From contig JADZDJ010000053.1 of the NCBI GenBank assembly GCA_020851115.1, positions 1 through 35,917 of the forward strand: a stretch of 35,917 nt of DNA, written 5' to 3'. The notes under the pieces were generated by a model. The model made no database searches. It was not told the origin of the DNA and worked only from the letters and a program-made list of their open reading frames with translations. The first letter of the stretch is position 1; the number at the start of each line of letters is the position of its first letter. Of the stretch, positions 1 to 7,509 are shown one piece after another. This stretch comes from Pirellulales bacterium (GTDB lineage: Bacteria > Planctomycetota > Planctomycetia > Pirellulales > JADZDJ01). The translations under genes were made by a program, and so were the position numbers.

Positions 1-1
1 C

Positions 2-100
2 GTGGCCGTCTGCCCAAAAGCGATTCCGTTGACGCGGTCAATCGCCAAGGCCGGTCGAGCGGCGACCGTTTACGCCATTAAGAAGCTATTCGACTTCTGA
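2..100 (+). CDS. C-terminal end of an unidentified protein (partial)
   Basis: An open frame runs from the window edge to a TGA at 98-100 and encodes about 32 residues ending in AIKKLFDF. It is rich in Ala, Lys and Arg, and I do not recognise the family. It is most simply the tail of a gene that begins before the window. The stop lies 36 bases before the GTG that opens the DUF3634 gene, in the same reading frame, so the two could be co-transcribed. The fragment is too short to assign a function, and it could also be a chance open stretch. Confidence 0.35.
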   Translation: MAVCPKAIPLTRSIAKAGRAATVYAIKKLFDF

Positions 101-136
101 GCGAACGAATTCCCTCATCGCAGCTTAGGCCTATCC

Positions 137-487
137 GTGCAATCGGAGTTCCTCGTTAACCTGACAGCGGCTGCCGTGGGTGGCTTCGTCCTGTGGAGCC
201 TGTGGTAAGCCGCCAAGCCTCGCCCAGTATTTCGGATCGAACTACTCGACGGCACGTTACAGGTGAAGATCGGCACGGTGACGCCGGCGTTTTTGCAGGT
301 GATCGACGAAATCGCCGCCGCAAATCACATCGTCGAAGCAACCATCAGCGGCGATGCAAGAGGCGCGCGCGTCCGGCTCACATTTTCTTCACACGTTCCG
401 GTCCATTGTCAGCAACAATTGCGGAACTGGTGGGCCGATCATGGGAGGGTGGCAGCGCAAGATCGTCTCACAAATCGGTGTGATTGA
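137..487 (+). pseudogene. DUF3634-family small membrane-anchored protein, split by an in-frame TAA
   Basis: From GTG 137 the frame encodes a hydrophobic helix (LTAAAVGGFVLWSLW), meets TAA at 206-208, and continues in the same frame with KPRPVFRIELLDG, KIGTVTPAFLQVIDEIAAAN and QQLRNWWADHG, stopping at 485-487. An N-terminal membrane anchor followed by a basic-Pro-Arg-Pro stretch, a VTPAFL segment and a QQRLRNWW-like end is what I know of DUF3634 proteins, whose function is unknown. The TAA falls where the helix joins the soluble domain and differs by one base from a Tyr codon. Either the gene is inactivated, the base is an error, or a shorter soluble protein of 74 residues starts at GTG 263. 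Its end overlaps the end of the convergent gene on the minus strand by 20 bases. The family call is from memory of the motif, so it is moderate. Confidence 0.55.
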
Positions 488-860
488 ATGGCTCGAATCG
501 CTTTGGCAAACTCACCGCAACGGGTTGATCCATTTCTGTTGGTTCCTGGTCGGGCAACTTTAAAGTTGTCGGCGGTAACGCTCCCTTGGCCCAAAGCAGC
601 AAGAAGATCGGCAGTTGAATCAACATCGCGCAGCCGAGAATGACGGCCGCAATCATCAATGGTCCGAGTATCAGTTGGGCGAGTATGCTGTCGATCCAAT
701 ACCATTGACTGCCTGGCCCCAGAAAAATTGCGACAGCCGTCACCGCGCCGAATAGAAATCGCAGCGAGAACTGCCAATGGTTGAGTGGCGATGCCTTTGG
801 TTTACCGGCTGGCTCGGCAGTTCCAATTGCGTCAATGGGTTTGCAAAGTGGCGAATCCAT
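468..860 (-). CDS. Small hypothetical membrane protein (130 aa)
   Basis: The ATG at 858-860 opens a 130-residue protein. Residues about 29-50 (WQFSLRFLFGAVTAVAIFLG) form a first membrane helix with the WQFSLR opening common in planctomycete membrane proteins of unknown role. Residues about 56-93 hold a second, longer hydrophobic region (LAQLILGPLMIAAVILGCAM and onward) that could be two closely spaced helices. The C-terminal third is polar and proline-rich and probably cytoplasmic. No catalytic motif is visible. It converges on the DUF3634 gene with a 20-base overlap of the 3' ends and lies just downstream of rhamnulokinase on the same strand with a 42-base gap, so it could be the last gene of that transcript. 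Function unknown. Confidence 0.55.
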   Translation of the reverse strand: MDSPLCKPIDAIGTAEPAGKPKASPLNHWQFSLRFLFGAVTAVAIFLGPGSQWYWIDSILAQLILGPLMIAAVILGCAMLIQLPIFLLLWAKGALPPTTLKLPDQEPTEMDQPVAVSLPKRFEPFNHTDL

Positions 861-902
861 TGCAGTCTCGTTCGAAATAGCGAGTTCATTCGTCCTCGTC
901 CA

Positions 903-2402
903 TTATACCGATGCAAGCTGCAGATAGCATGAAAAGTGTTCGTCCCAAATCGCCGCATTTACCGGTTGGTATTCGACTACTGAAAAGCTGCGCCGAATGA
1001 CCTCGCGTGCTGCTTCGATGCTTTCAACTTCGCCAGCCGCGACAGCTTGCATCATCAGATTGCCAATGGCCGTCGCCTCGGTCGGCCCAGCTAATACACG
1101 GCGATTGCAGGCGTCGGAAGCCATTTGGCAAAGTTGGCGGTTGTTGGCTCCGCCGCCGACAATGTGGATAGTTTCAATTCTGCCGCCGATCAGCTCTTCG
1201 AGCCAGCCTAGGACGCGGCGATATTGCATGGCGATGCTTTCCAAAACGCAGCGAACCACCGCTCCGTCGTCGGCCGGAATTGCTTGCTTGGTGCGGCGGC
1301 AGAATTCTCGAATGGCGGCGGGCATGTCCGTAGGGCCTAGAAAACCAGCATCGTCGGGATCGATTAGCGAGACCAGCGGCTTCGACGCCGCGGCCGCGGC
1401 AGCAAGGTGGTCCCACGTATATGACTTCCCTGCTTCGTTCCAAACGCGACGGCACTCTTGCACCAGCCAAAGACCGCAAATATTTTTCAAGAGCCGCGTC
1501 GTCCCGCCGATTCCTCCTTCGTTCGTAAAATTCAAGGCCAGGCATTTGTCGTTGATCACCGGCTTTTGCACTTCGACTCCCATCAGCGACCAGGTTCCAG
1601 AACTGATGTAACACCAATTGGGGCGAATCCCTAGTTGGTTCTTTGTCGGAACGGCCATTACTGCGCTAGCAGTATCGTGAGTTCCTGGCGCAACGACCGC
1701 CACGCGATTCATGCCGATTGCGCTGGCAACGCTTTCGGTCAACACCCCCAGCTTTGTTCCTGGTGGTACAATGTCGCCGAGAATTCGCACCGGCAGACTG
1801 AATCGATCCAAGAGTTCGGAGGCCCAGCGGCCTTCGACGGGATTGAAAAACTGGGTAGTGGTCGCGTTGGTCATCTCGACCGACTTGGCGCCACTCAGCA
1901 GCCAGTGAAAAGCATCGGGCATCAATAGCATCGTTTCGGCACAGTCGAGCAACGACGAGTCGTGTGCCTGCATTGCCAGCAATTGATAAAGAGTGTTGAT
2001 CTGCAAAAACTGCAACCCGGTTTGCGCAAATATCTGATCGCGCGGGACGATCGAAAAAGCTCGGTTCATCATGCCATCCGTGCGAGCGTCACGGTAGCAA
2101 ACGGGATTGCTGAGTAGTTCGTCGAGGCGATCTAGCAGTACAAAATCGACTCCCCAGGAATCAACACCGATACTGGCTATTCGGTCGCCATACCGACTTT
2201 GGGCAGCCTTCAGCCCTGCCAAAACTTGCTGCCACTGGCCTAGCAGATTCCAATACAAGCGGCCGGCAGCGGCGATGGGGCTATTGTCAAAACGGTGCAA
2301 CTCTTCGAGTTCAAGGCGGTTGCCATCAAATTGTCCGACGACATGGCGTCCGCTCGACGCCCCTAGATCAATCGCGACATAGCAGGTTTTCGATGCACAC
2401 AT
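903..2402 (-). CDS. rhaB: Rhamnulokinase (FGGY carbohydrate kinase)
   Basis: RhaB phosphorylates L-rhamnulose at O1 using ATP, the second step of rhamnose breakdown in the cytoplasm. The protein opens with the phosphate-1 loop DLGASSGR (about residues 12-19) and the LEELHRFDN segment characteristic of RhaB rather than xylulokinase. In the second half come PGTHDTASAV, SGTWSLMG, NEGGIGGTTRLLKNICGLW and the adenosine motif HIVGGGANN. Length (499 aa) is close to the 489 aa of the E. coli enzyme. I chose ATG 2402; a TTG five codons upstream is possible but would add only MSSTG. Other rhamnose genes (isomerase, aldolase) are not in the window, so the substrate rests on sequence resemblance; a fuculokinase-like role is the main alternative. 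Confidence 0.88.
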   Translation of the reverse strand: MCASKTCYVAIDLGASSGRHVVGQFDGNRLELEELHRFDNSPIAAAGRLYWNLLGQWQQVLAGLKAAQSRYGDRIASIGVDSWGVDFVLLDRLDELLSNPVCYRDARTDGMMNRAFSIVPRDQIFAQTGLQFLQINTLYQLLAMQAHDSSLLDCAETMLLMPDAFHWLLSGAKSVEMTNATTTQFFNPVEGRWASELLDRFSLPVRILGDIVPPGTKLGVLTESVASAIGMNRVAVVAPGTHDTASAVMAVPTKNQLGIRPNWCYISSGTWSLMGVEVQKPVINDKCLALNFTNEGGIGGTTRLLKNICGLWLVQECRRVWNEAGKSYTWDHLAAAAAASKPLVSLIDPDDAGFLGPTDMPAAIREFCRRTKQAIPADDGAVVRCVLESIAMQYRRVLGWLEELIGGRIETIHIVGGGANNRQLCQMASDACNRRVLAGPTEATAIGNLMMQAVAAGEVESIEAAREVIRRSFSVVEYQPVNAAIWDEHFSCYLQLASV

Positions 2403-2593
2403 ACCGGTACTCGACAAGCTTGTTCAAAGCCCGTTTCCAAAAGGACTTGCGGCTTTCTGGAGGTCGTAATTACCACGGGGGTAATTGTAACAGTCGGGCG
2501 ACCGTTTTCGCTTCTGCTATCACACCTTACAACCGTCACAAATTGAAGTGCCCGACCAAAATTTGCCGATACCGATTCATAGCTGTCATATAG

Positions 2594-2622
2594 TTGACTT
2601 AGGTAAGCAACATTATTATGAT
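2594..2622 (+). promoter_or_regulatory. Sigma70-type promoter upstream of cysH
   Basis: TTGACT (2594-2599) and TATGAT (2617-2622) are separated by exactly 17 bases. Each hexamer matches the consensus at five of six positions. Transcription would start near 2629-2630, giving a leader of about 40-55 bases before cysH. The spacer between the divergent rhaB and cysH genes is otherwise AT-rich and non-coding, which fits a promoter region. A regulator such as the neighbouring Rrf2 protein could bind here, but I see no clear operator. Confidence 0.6.
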
Positions 2623-2667
2623 TTGGCTGTTCGGCACTAAGCGACCCGACGGCCTTCAATTGGTCTT

Positions 2668-3519
2668 ATGGGAAATCCAGCCATGACGAGTGCCGCTGTC
2701 CAGACAATGCCTGAAACAGCTTCCTATCAAATTCCGACGTTGCCGAAGCTTCGCGTTTACACGCCGCCAGAGCAAATTGCCAGCGAAGCACAGGCAATTA
2801 CGGATAAGCCAGCGCCTGTTCCAACCCCAGAATTCCTCGAATTCCTGGCGTCCCAGAGCGCTCAGCTTGAATCGGCCACGCCTTGGGAAATCATCCAGTG
2901 GGGCGTCGACCACTACTTTCCGAAGCTCACGATGGCCACCGCTTTTGGCCCGGAGGGCTGCGTGATCATTCACATGCTAGCAACTGTCGAGCCGCGAGTA
3001 CATGTGTTTAATCTCGATACGGGCTATCAATTTAAAGAGACGCTGGAACTACGCGATCGGATTGTTCAGCGCTACGGCATTGCCGTTGAGTTTAGACGGC
3101 CAGAAACAACCGTCGAGCAGTACGAGGCGCAGCATGGTGGGCCAATTTATCAGACCAATCCCGACCAATGCTGCGCCGACCGTAAGGTGAGCGTTTTGAA
3201 GGCGGCCGCCGTCGGCTGGCATGCGTGGATGAGTGGCATCCGACGCGACCAAAGCCCGGATCGGGCAAAAACCCCGATCATTGGCTGGGACAAAAAATTC
3301 AGCCTAGTGAAAATCAGCCCATTGGCCAATTGGACGAAAAAAGACGTTTGGAAGCTTATCACCGACGAAAACGTCCCTTACAACCCGCTGCACGATCAAG
3401 GCTATCCCAGCATCGGCTGCTGGCCCTGCACGCGGGCAGTCTTGTTTGGCGAGGATGAACGTGCTGGGCGCTGGAGCGGGTTTAAAAAAACCGAGTGCGG
3501 ATTACACACCTCGGAGTGA
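2668..3519 (+). CDS. cysH: Assimilatory phosphoadenylyl/adenylyl-sulfate reductase
   Basis: The enzyme reduces activated sulfate (APS or PAPS) to sulfite using thioredoxin, feeding cysteine synthesis. The nucleotide-binding core begins at about residue 88 (TMATAFGPEGCVI). Two cysteine pairs, CC at 168-169 and CWPC at 251-254, form the 4Fe-4S site of APS-type reductases. The catalytic cysteine is C277 in KTECGLH near the C terminus. With both pairs present, APS is the likelier substrate; the E. coli PAPS enzyme lacks them. The first 50 residues are a proline-rich extension of low conservation. ATG 2668 gives 283 aa; ATG 2683 is an equally possible start, preceded by GGGAA. A strong promoter lies just upstream, and an Rrf2 regulator gene follows on the same strand. 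Confidence 0.93.
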   Translation: MGNPAMTSAAVQTMPETASYQIPTLPKLRVYTPPEQIASEAQAITDKPAPVPTPEFLEFLASQSAQLESATPWEIIQWGVDHYFPKLTMATAFGPEGCVIIHMLATVEPRVHVFNLDTGYQFKETLELRDRIVQRYGIAVEFRRPETTVEQYEAQHGGPIYQTNPDQCCADRKVSVLKAAAVGWHAWMSGIRRDQSPDRAKTPIIGWDKKFSLVKISPLANWTKKDVWKLITDENVPYNPLHDQGYPSIGCWPCTRAVLFGEDERAGRWSGFKKTECGLHTSE

Positions 3520-3523
3520 GAAT

Positions 3524-3610
3524 GATGCATGAGGAACGATGAATGGTGAATAGGCACATGCTTGCAATTTTGGTATGATGATAGCCATCGTTCAGTATTC
3601 ATTGTGCATC
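3524..3610. repeat. Gapped inverted repeat in the cysH-rrf2 spacer
   Basis: The spacer holds GATGCA (3524-3529) and GAACGATG (3534-3541) on one side, and their reverse complements CATCGTTC (3586-3593) and TGCATC (3605-3610) on the other. The right arm has seven more bases between its two blocks. The tract is made of short ATGA/CATC words, a low-complexity style also seen in other spacers here. It could fold in RNA or serve as an operator for the Rrf2 gene that begins at 3618, but neither is shown. Confidence 0.45.
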
Positions 3611-3617
3611 GATTCTC

Positions 3618-4043
3618 ATGAAGCTTTCCGCCAAAACCGAGTACGCTTGCCTTGCTGTGCTTGAGTTGGCAAGCGCGTACGATTCGTCGGAACCGGTGCG
3701 CATCCGCAATATCGCCGCCGAACACGGCATTCCTTCGCGATTCCTCGTGCAGATTCTGCTGCAACTCAAAGGGGCAGGTTTGGTGCAAAGCACGCGAGGC
3801 GCGGCCGGCGGGTACCAACTCATCAAAGCGCCGGAAGAAATCACGCTCGGCGAAGTGATGGCGGTGATCGATGGTCAACAAGAATTGCCGAACCCTAATT
3901 CGTCACGGTCAACGTCGCGGCGTGCGTTGTTGCGCGCATGGCGCGACGTGGTATTGGCCGAGCAGCACATGCTCAACGAGTTGACCTTTGCCGACTTGGT
4001 GCGTCGTGCCACCGGCGAAGTCGAATCGATGTATCATATCTGA
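3618..4043 (+). CDS. Rrf2-family transcriptional regulator lacking the Fe-S cysteines
   Basis: The 141-residue protein has the winged-helix of Rrf2/BadM regulators: MKLSAKTEYACLAVLELA at the N terminus, IAAEHGIPSRFLVQILLQLK as the recognition region (about 34-53), and the wing STRGAAGGYQLIKAPEEIT (about 58-77). IscR, NsrR and RsrR carry three cysteines around residues 90-105. Here that region (LPNPNSSRSTSRRALLRAW) has none, and the only Cys is at 11 in the first helix. It therefore probably senses something other than an Fe-S cluster, perhaps through a protein partner as CymR does with CysK in Firmicutes. Its position 98 bases after cysH on the same strand suggests control of sulfur assimilation. 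The target is inferred from location only. Confidence 0.88.
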   Translation: MKLSAKTEYACLAVLELASAYDSSEPVRIRNIAAEHGIPSRFLVQILLQLKGAGLVQSTRGAAGGYQLIKAPEEITLGEVMAVIDGQQELPNPNSSRSTSRRALLRAWRDVVLAEQHMLNELTFADLVRRATGEVESMYHI

Positions 4044-4054
4044 TACACGGCCTG

Positions 4055-4969
4055 TTATCGGTTGGCGAATCGCCGCGCTTGCTCGGCGATATCCAGTCCG
4101 ACTAGTTCGTTCCATGCCGAGATCAACGATTGAAAGACGTCGCCGCGACGGCCATGGCCGACGGCTTCCCCATTGAACCTGGTCACTGGTAGCAAACAAT
4201 TCGGCGTGCTAGTGATGAACGCTTCGTGGCAATGGGCGAAATCTGGGGGGTGGATGGGCCGCTCCACCGACGGTATCTGCAATCGACCGGCCAGTTCATG
4301 GACAACTTGTAAACTGATGCCAGGCAATACTTGCGACTTGGGTGGCGATACGAGACCTTCATCCTCGAAGTACAATATGATGTTTGCTGTCGAAGTTTCG
4401 GTGAGATGCCCACCCTCGTCGTGGAGCACCGCACGAGCGCCGGGATGAGCGATCGCGGCTTGCCGATCAGCGAGAAAGTAGTGTATGCGGCTCCGACATT
4501 TCAGTTCAGCCGGCCAGCACCGAGTCGGAACTTGCTCGACGGACGTGGTCGCCAACGAAACACCTTCGTCGTACATCTTCGCCCACAAAAAAAACGGCAG
4601 GCGGTAGGTATGGAGTCCAACCGTGGGGCCTGCGCGATGTCCTTCCGCCATGGCGGCATATGGGCCAGGAGTGACGAAGATACACAGCCCCAAGTCGTCG
4701 GCCCGGTCAATGAGCGGAATGTTATGCCGCACCAGCCTTTGAGAGATGTCGGCAAGGTCAGCAATCGATTCGCGCGGCTGAACACCCATAATTGCGAGCG
4801 ATCTGTGCAGCCGCTGCAAATGCTCTGGCAAGCGAAAAAGCTCGCCGCGAAATGTTCGCAGTTGCTCGGTTGCGGTTGCCCCCAACACAAAGCCGGAGTC
4901 GAATACCGGAATTGCCGCCGCGGAAACGGGGAGCAATTGGCCATTGAGATATGCAATCGGTTCGGGCAT
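4055..4969 (-). CDS. Aminotransferase class IV (branched-chain / D-amino-acid / ADC-lyase-like fold)
   Basis: A PLP-dependent enzyme of the BCAT/DAAT/aminodeoxychorismate lyase fold, 304 aa. It opens with AYLNGQLLPVSAAAIPVFDSG, typical of class IV. The Schiff-base lysine is likely the K in ELKCRSRIHYFLADRQA (about residue 157). The phosphate-binding turn is ETSTANI, followed by PGISLQVVHELA and the late ITSTPNCLLPV segment. The usual KTxNY around the lysine is replaced by KCRSRIHY, so the exact substrate cannot be assigned as IlvE, Dat or PabC. It converges on the Rrf2 gene with an 11-base gap and lies 96 bases downstream of the DUF1207 gene on the same strand. Confidence 0.82.
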   Translation of the reverse strand: MPEPIAYLNGQLLPVSAAAIPVFDSGFVLGATATEQLRTFRGELFRLPEHLQRLHRSLAIMGVQPRESIADLADISQRLVRHNIPLIDRADDLGLCIFVTPGPYAAMAEGHRAGPTVGLHTYRLPFFLWAKMYDEGVSLATTSVEQVPTRCWPAELKCRSRIHYFLADRQAAIAHPGARAVLHDEGGHLTETSTANIILYFEDEGLVSPPKSQVLPGISLQVVHELAGRLQIPSVERPIHPPDFAHCHEAFITSTPNCLLPVTRFNGEAVGHGRRGDVFQSLISAWNELVGLDIAEQARRFANR

Positions 4970-5065
4970 CGCCTTAGTATACCAGGGTGCAAAGTGAGAG
5001 CGGGAGTTGCAACACCACGATCTACTTTAAAAAGTTTATTGCCGGAACGTCGGATTGGCGTCGAA

Positions 5066-6217
5066 TCAGAAGTCGTACCAAATTCCACCGCCGACTTGCT
5101 GTTCGCTGTCGAGGTAAAATTCGTTGAGTATGCTGGGGCCGGTCTGGTAGTGGAAGCCGACCCTCAACAATTGACCGCCGCGGAGCGGACGCCATTGCCA
5201 GCCTGTTTCCAAGGTGAATGGTCCTCCGAAGTCGTTTTCCTGTCGCAACAGCCCGTTGACCGCCAAGAAGGGTGCGCCGCGTGCGCCGCGTACCAGCGGG
5301 CTATATTCAAACCCAAATTGGAATGCCCAAGGTTCATTGCCCCCATCGGTCCAATAGCCGTAATCGATTTCCCCATAAAGCCGCAGTTCGTCGAGGAGAT
5401 AGTACGAATGGCCCCAAACAATGGCGTTGCGGCTGTAATTGATCCGCACGAATTCGGGATGTTTGAGTGCAAATTCATCGCCCAAATGCGAGCTTGTATG
5501 ATACCAGGCGACCTTCATTTGGTAGCGTCCCCAACCAGAGGTTAGCGGCACCCCAACGCGGAAATCGTAGCCGTCCACGTCGCTGTTTTCTTCAGGATCT
5601 TGACGAATAAAAGCAGCGCCTTCGACATCGATCTGCCAGCCGTTGGGCCGAAAATCGGCGCCAGTTCCATACCGCAACAGGCCGATGCGGGCACCGAGCT
5701 GTCCGTCGAATTTTGTGCCGAGGTTCGGGTCATTAAATAGGATCGCTGCCATTCGCGGCTCTTCCGGACCAGCCAAATACGAGTGCCAGATCAGCCCATA
5801 CGGTAGCAATTGCCAGTGCCACGGTTCGCAGGAGTAATCGGTGGCATCGGGCACGACCATGCCCCCCGGCAGTGCAGGAGGGCCGATCGTCGAGTAAGAG
5901 TTGAGCGGAACGGTTGGAGAAAGATTGGGCGGCTGTGCGATCGTTGGCAATCCAGGGGCAACGTTTTCTACGCCAATCGGCCCATCGAGAATGAGGACCG
6001 AATGGTTTTGGTCGTCGTAGGCGGTTTGAATTGGGTCGCCGGCAAGACGTGCGTAATTCGAAGGCGACGCATAAATCGATGTTGGTGTTGCGAACGTTAT
6101 CGGCGGCAGATTTGTGACTTCGCCTAACCCTTGCGCATGGGCCGACGGCTGGGCAACGACAATATAAAGTGCCATTGCAAGCGTGGCGGTTCCAATTTGG
6201 CGGACGGCGATGTCCAT
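5066..6217 (-). CDS. DUF1207-family envelope protein with signal peptide
   Basis: From ATG 6217 the protein begins MDIAVRQIGTATLAMALYIV, a signal peptide that likely ends after AHA (AQPSAHAQ), giving 383 aa in total. An upstream ATG at 6286 is possible but would bury the signal. After a low-complexity Pro/Ser stretch, the DUF1207 domain starts near residue 130 (EPWHWQLLPYGLIWHSYLAG) and runs to the end, with alternating aromatic strands such as YQMKVAWYHTSSHLGDEF, RLYGEIDYGYW and a C-terminal YDF. A final aromatic and repeated amphipathic strands suggest an outer-membrane beta-barrel, which is inference. Function is unknown. Family members are frequent in planctomycetes. Confidence 0.75.
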   Translation of the reverse strand: MDIAVRQIGTATLAMALYIVVAQPSAHAQGLGEVTNLPPITFATPTSIYASPSNYARLAGDPIQTAYDDQNHSVLILDGPIGVENVAPGLPTIAQPPNLSPTVPLNSYSTIGPPALPGGMVVPDATDYSCEPWHWQLLPYGLIWHSYLAGPEEPRMAAILFNDPNLGTKFDGQLGARIGLLRYGTGADFRPNGWQIDVEGAAFIRQDPEENSDVDGYDFRVGVPLTSGWGRYQMKVAWYHTSSHLGDEFALKHPEFVRINYSRNAIVWGHSYYLLDELRLYGEIDYGYWTDGGNEPWAFQFGFEYSPLVRGARGAPFLAVNGLLRQENDFGGPFTLETGWQWRPLRGGQLLRVGFHYQTGPSILNEFYLDSEQQVGGGIWYDF

Positions 6218-6307
6218 CGAGAAAAATGAAATTGGAATTTGGCAGAGCAACCAAATGCCGATTTGGCCAGTCGAAAAGGTCGTCAAGTGTACCGCGCGAG
6301 GAGATTA

Positions 6308-6370
6308 TTCAATATAGCGGTTTACATCGGCCTAAGTCGTGAAGTATCTTGAACTTGCGGCTATATTCAA
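6308..6370. repeat. Inverted repeat in a divergent promoter region
   Basis: TTCAATATAGC (6308-6318) is mirrored by GCTATATTCAA (6360-6370), with ten of eleven positions pairing and a 41-base gap. It lies between the divergent DUF1207 gene and the thiamine-binding protein gene, in a spacer of about 270 bases with no coding signal. It could be a pair of operator half-sites or a chance AT-rich repeat. Confidence 0.4.
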
Positions 6371-6487
6371 CAAGGCTGGCATCGATCCGCGAGACGGCTG
6401 CTTTCGACGAGAGCGATCGAACTTTACAATCCAACCGACGAAAAATGTCGAATTGGCCAAGATCATTGTACTTTTTTTCGTGCATCC

Positions 6488-6814
6488 ATGGTATTGCTCG
6501 AATTTAGCGTAACGCCGCTTGGCTCTGGTGAAAGCGTGAGTGCCGAAGTTGCGCGATGCTTGGAGATCGTCGAGCAATCGGGGCTTGATTATCAACTTCA
6601 TGCGATGGGGACACTCATTGAAGGCGAACTCCACGAAGTGTTGCGTGTGTTACAACAATGTGTAGAAGCAGTTGCGAGCGATCATTCGCGCGTGACTTGC
6701 AGCGCAAAGCTCGATTTACGCCGCGGCCACCGAGGGCGATTGCAATCGAAAGTTGCCAGCGTTGAACAGCAACTGGGGAGGCGGCTAAAGAAAACTCCTG
6801 GGAGTGACAGATGA
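6488..6814 (+). CDS. MTH1187/YkoF-type thiamine-binding protein
   Basis: A 108-residue protein of the MTH1187 family (formerly DUF77), small ferredoxin-like-fold proteins that bind thiamine or related pyrimidines. Visible signatures are the opening LLEFSVTPLGSGESVSAEVA, the central GLDYQLHAMGTLIEGE (about residues 38-53), and the helix EVLRVLQQCVEAV, where the tyrosine and the TxIEGE stretch match the family. The C-terminal part (RGHRGRLQSKVASVEQQLGR) is basic and matches the usual final helix. Its stop overlaps the start of the flavin reductase gene in an ATGA, so the two are translationally coupled. The ligand is known for the family, not shown here. Confidence 0.85.
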   Translation: MVLLEFSVTPLGSGESVSAEVARCLEIVEQSGLDYQLHAMGTLIEGELHEVLRVLQQCVEAVASDHSRVTCSAKLDLRRGHRGRLQSKVASVEQQLGRRLKKTPGSDR

Positions 6815-7293
6815 TTCATAGCGCTACGGCCGCCGTTGGTGCAATTCTAGGACAAGTTCCCAGCGGCTTGTTCGTGGTGACATCGCAACACGGACGCGAA
6901 AAAACCGGCATGTTGGCAAGCTGGGTGATGCAAGCTGGTTTCGATCCGCCGATGGTAAGCGTGGCCGTCAACAGTGGTCGGCCACTGGCCAAGTGGCTAT
7001 TGGCAGGCGAATCGTTTGTTTTGAATGTGCTGAGTGAAAATGATAAATTGCTGATCGGCCATTTCGGTCGCGGCATTGAACCAGGTGAACCAGCATTTGA
7101 TGGCTTAAACGTCACATCAACCGACGAAGGATTGCCAATTCTTGCTGACGCACTGGGCTTTCTCGTCTGTAAACCGAAAGGCAACGTCGATTCTGGAGAT
7201 CATCGTATTTTCATCGCGGAAGTATCTGACGGGCGAATACTCAACGACGCACGCCCCTACGTCCACATCCGCAAGAATGGGCTGAGATATTGA
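6811..7293 (+). CDS. Flavin reductase family protein (FMN-binding)
   Basis: A 160-residue split-barrel flavin-binding protein. It opens AILGQVPSGLFVVTSQHGRE, the VPSG-V-T-S core of flavin reductases, followed by GMLASWVMQAGFDPPMVSVA (about residues 33-52), where FMN is usually held. KGNVDSGDHRIFIAEV carries the GDH motif that completes the flavin pocket. Proteins of this family reduce FMN or FAD with NAD(P)H or serve as flavin-bound oxidoreductases. It starts in a four-base ATGA overlap with the upstream thiamine-binding protein gene, implying joint expression. No rubredoxin or partner domain is fused. The redox partner is unknown. Confidence 0.85.
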   Translation: MIHSATAAVGAILGQVPSGLFVVTSQHGREKTGMLASWVMQAGFDPPMVSVAVNSGRPLAKWLLAGESFVLNVLSENDKLLIGHFGRGIEPGEPAFDGLNVTSTDEGLPILADALGFLVCKPKGNVDSGDHRIFIAEVSDGRILNDARPYVHIRKNGLRY

Positions 7294-7509
7294 GGTAACA
7301 CATCCCAGACGTTCCATCGTAAAAGGATGCTGAACTGGCTACCACATTTCGTCCACTCCGGCCGAGTGTTTACCGAACGGTATTGTTTTTCCACCTTATC
7401 ATCACGGCAAAGCGTAGAGAGAAAGCCAGCTCCACCTGCCGCCGCTGGTCGGTTGCCGGTATAATTGGGGTTTTGCTCCCGTACTCGTTCCCTGTCGCCG
7501 TCGACCCGC

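Noticed and set aside
4331-5545. Long open frame of 404 codons on the plus strand
   Set aside because: It lies opposite the aminotransferase and DUF1207 genes and has no family motifs; its openness follows from the codon bias of the real genes.
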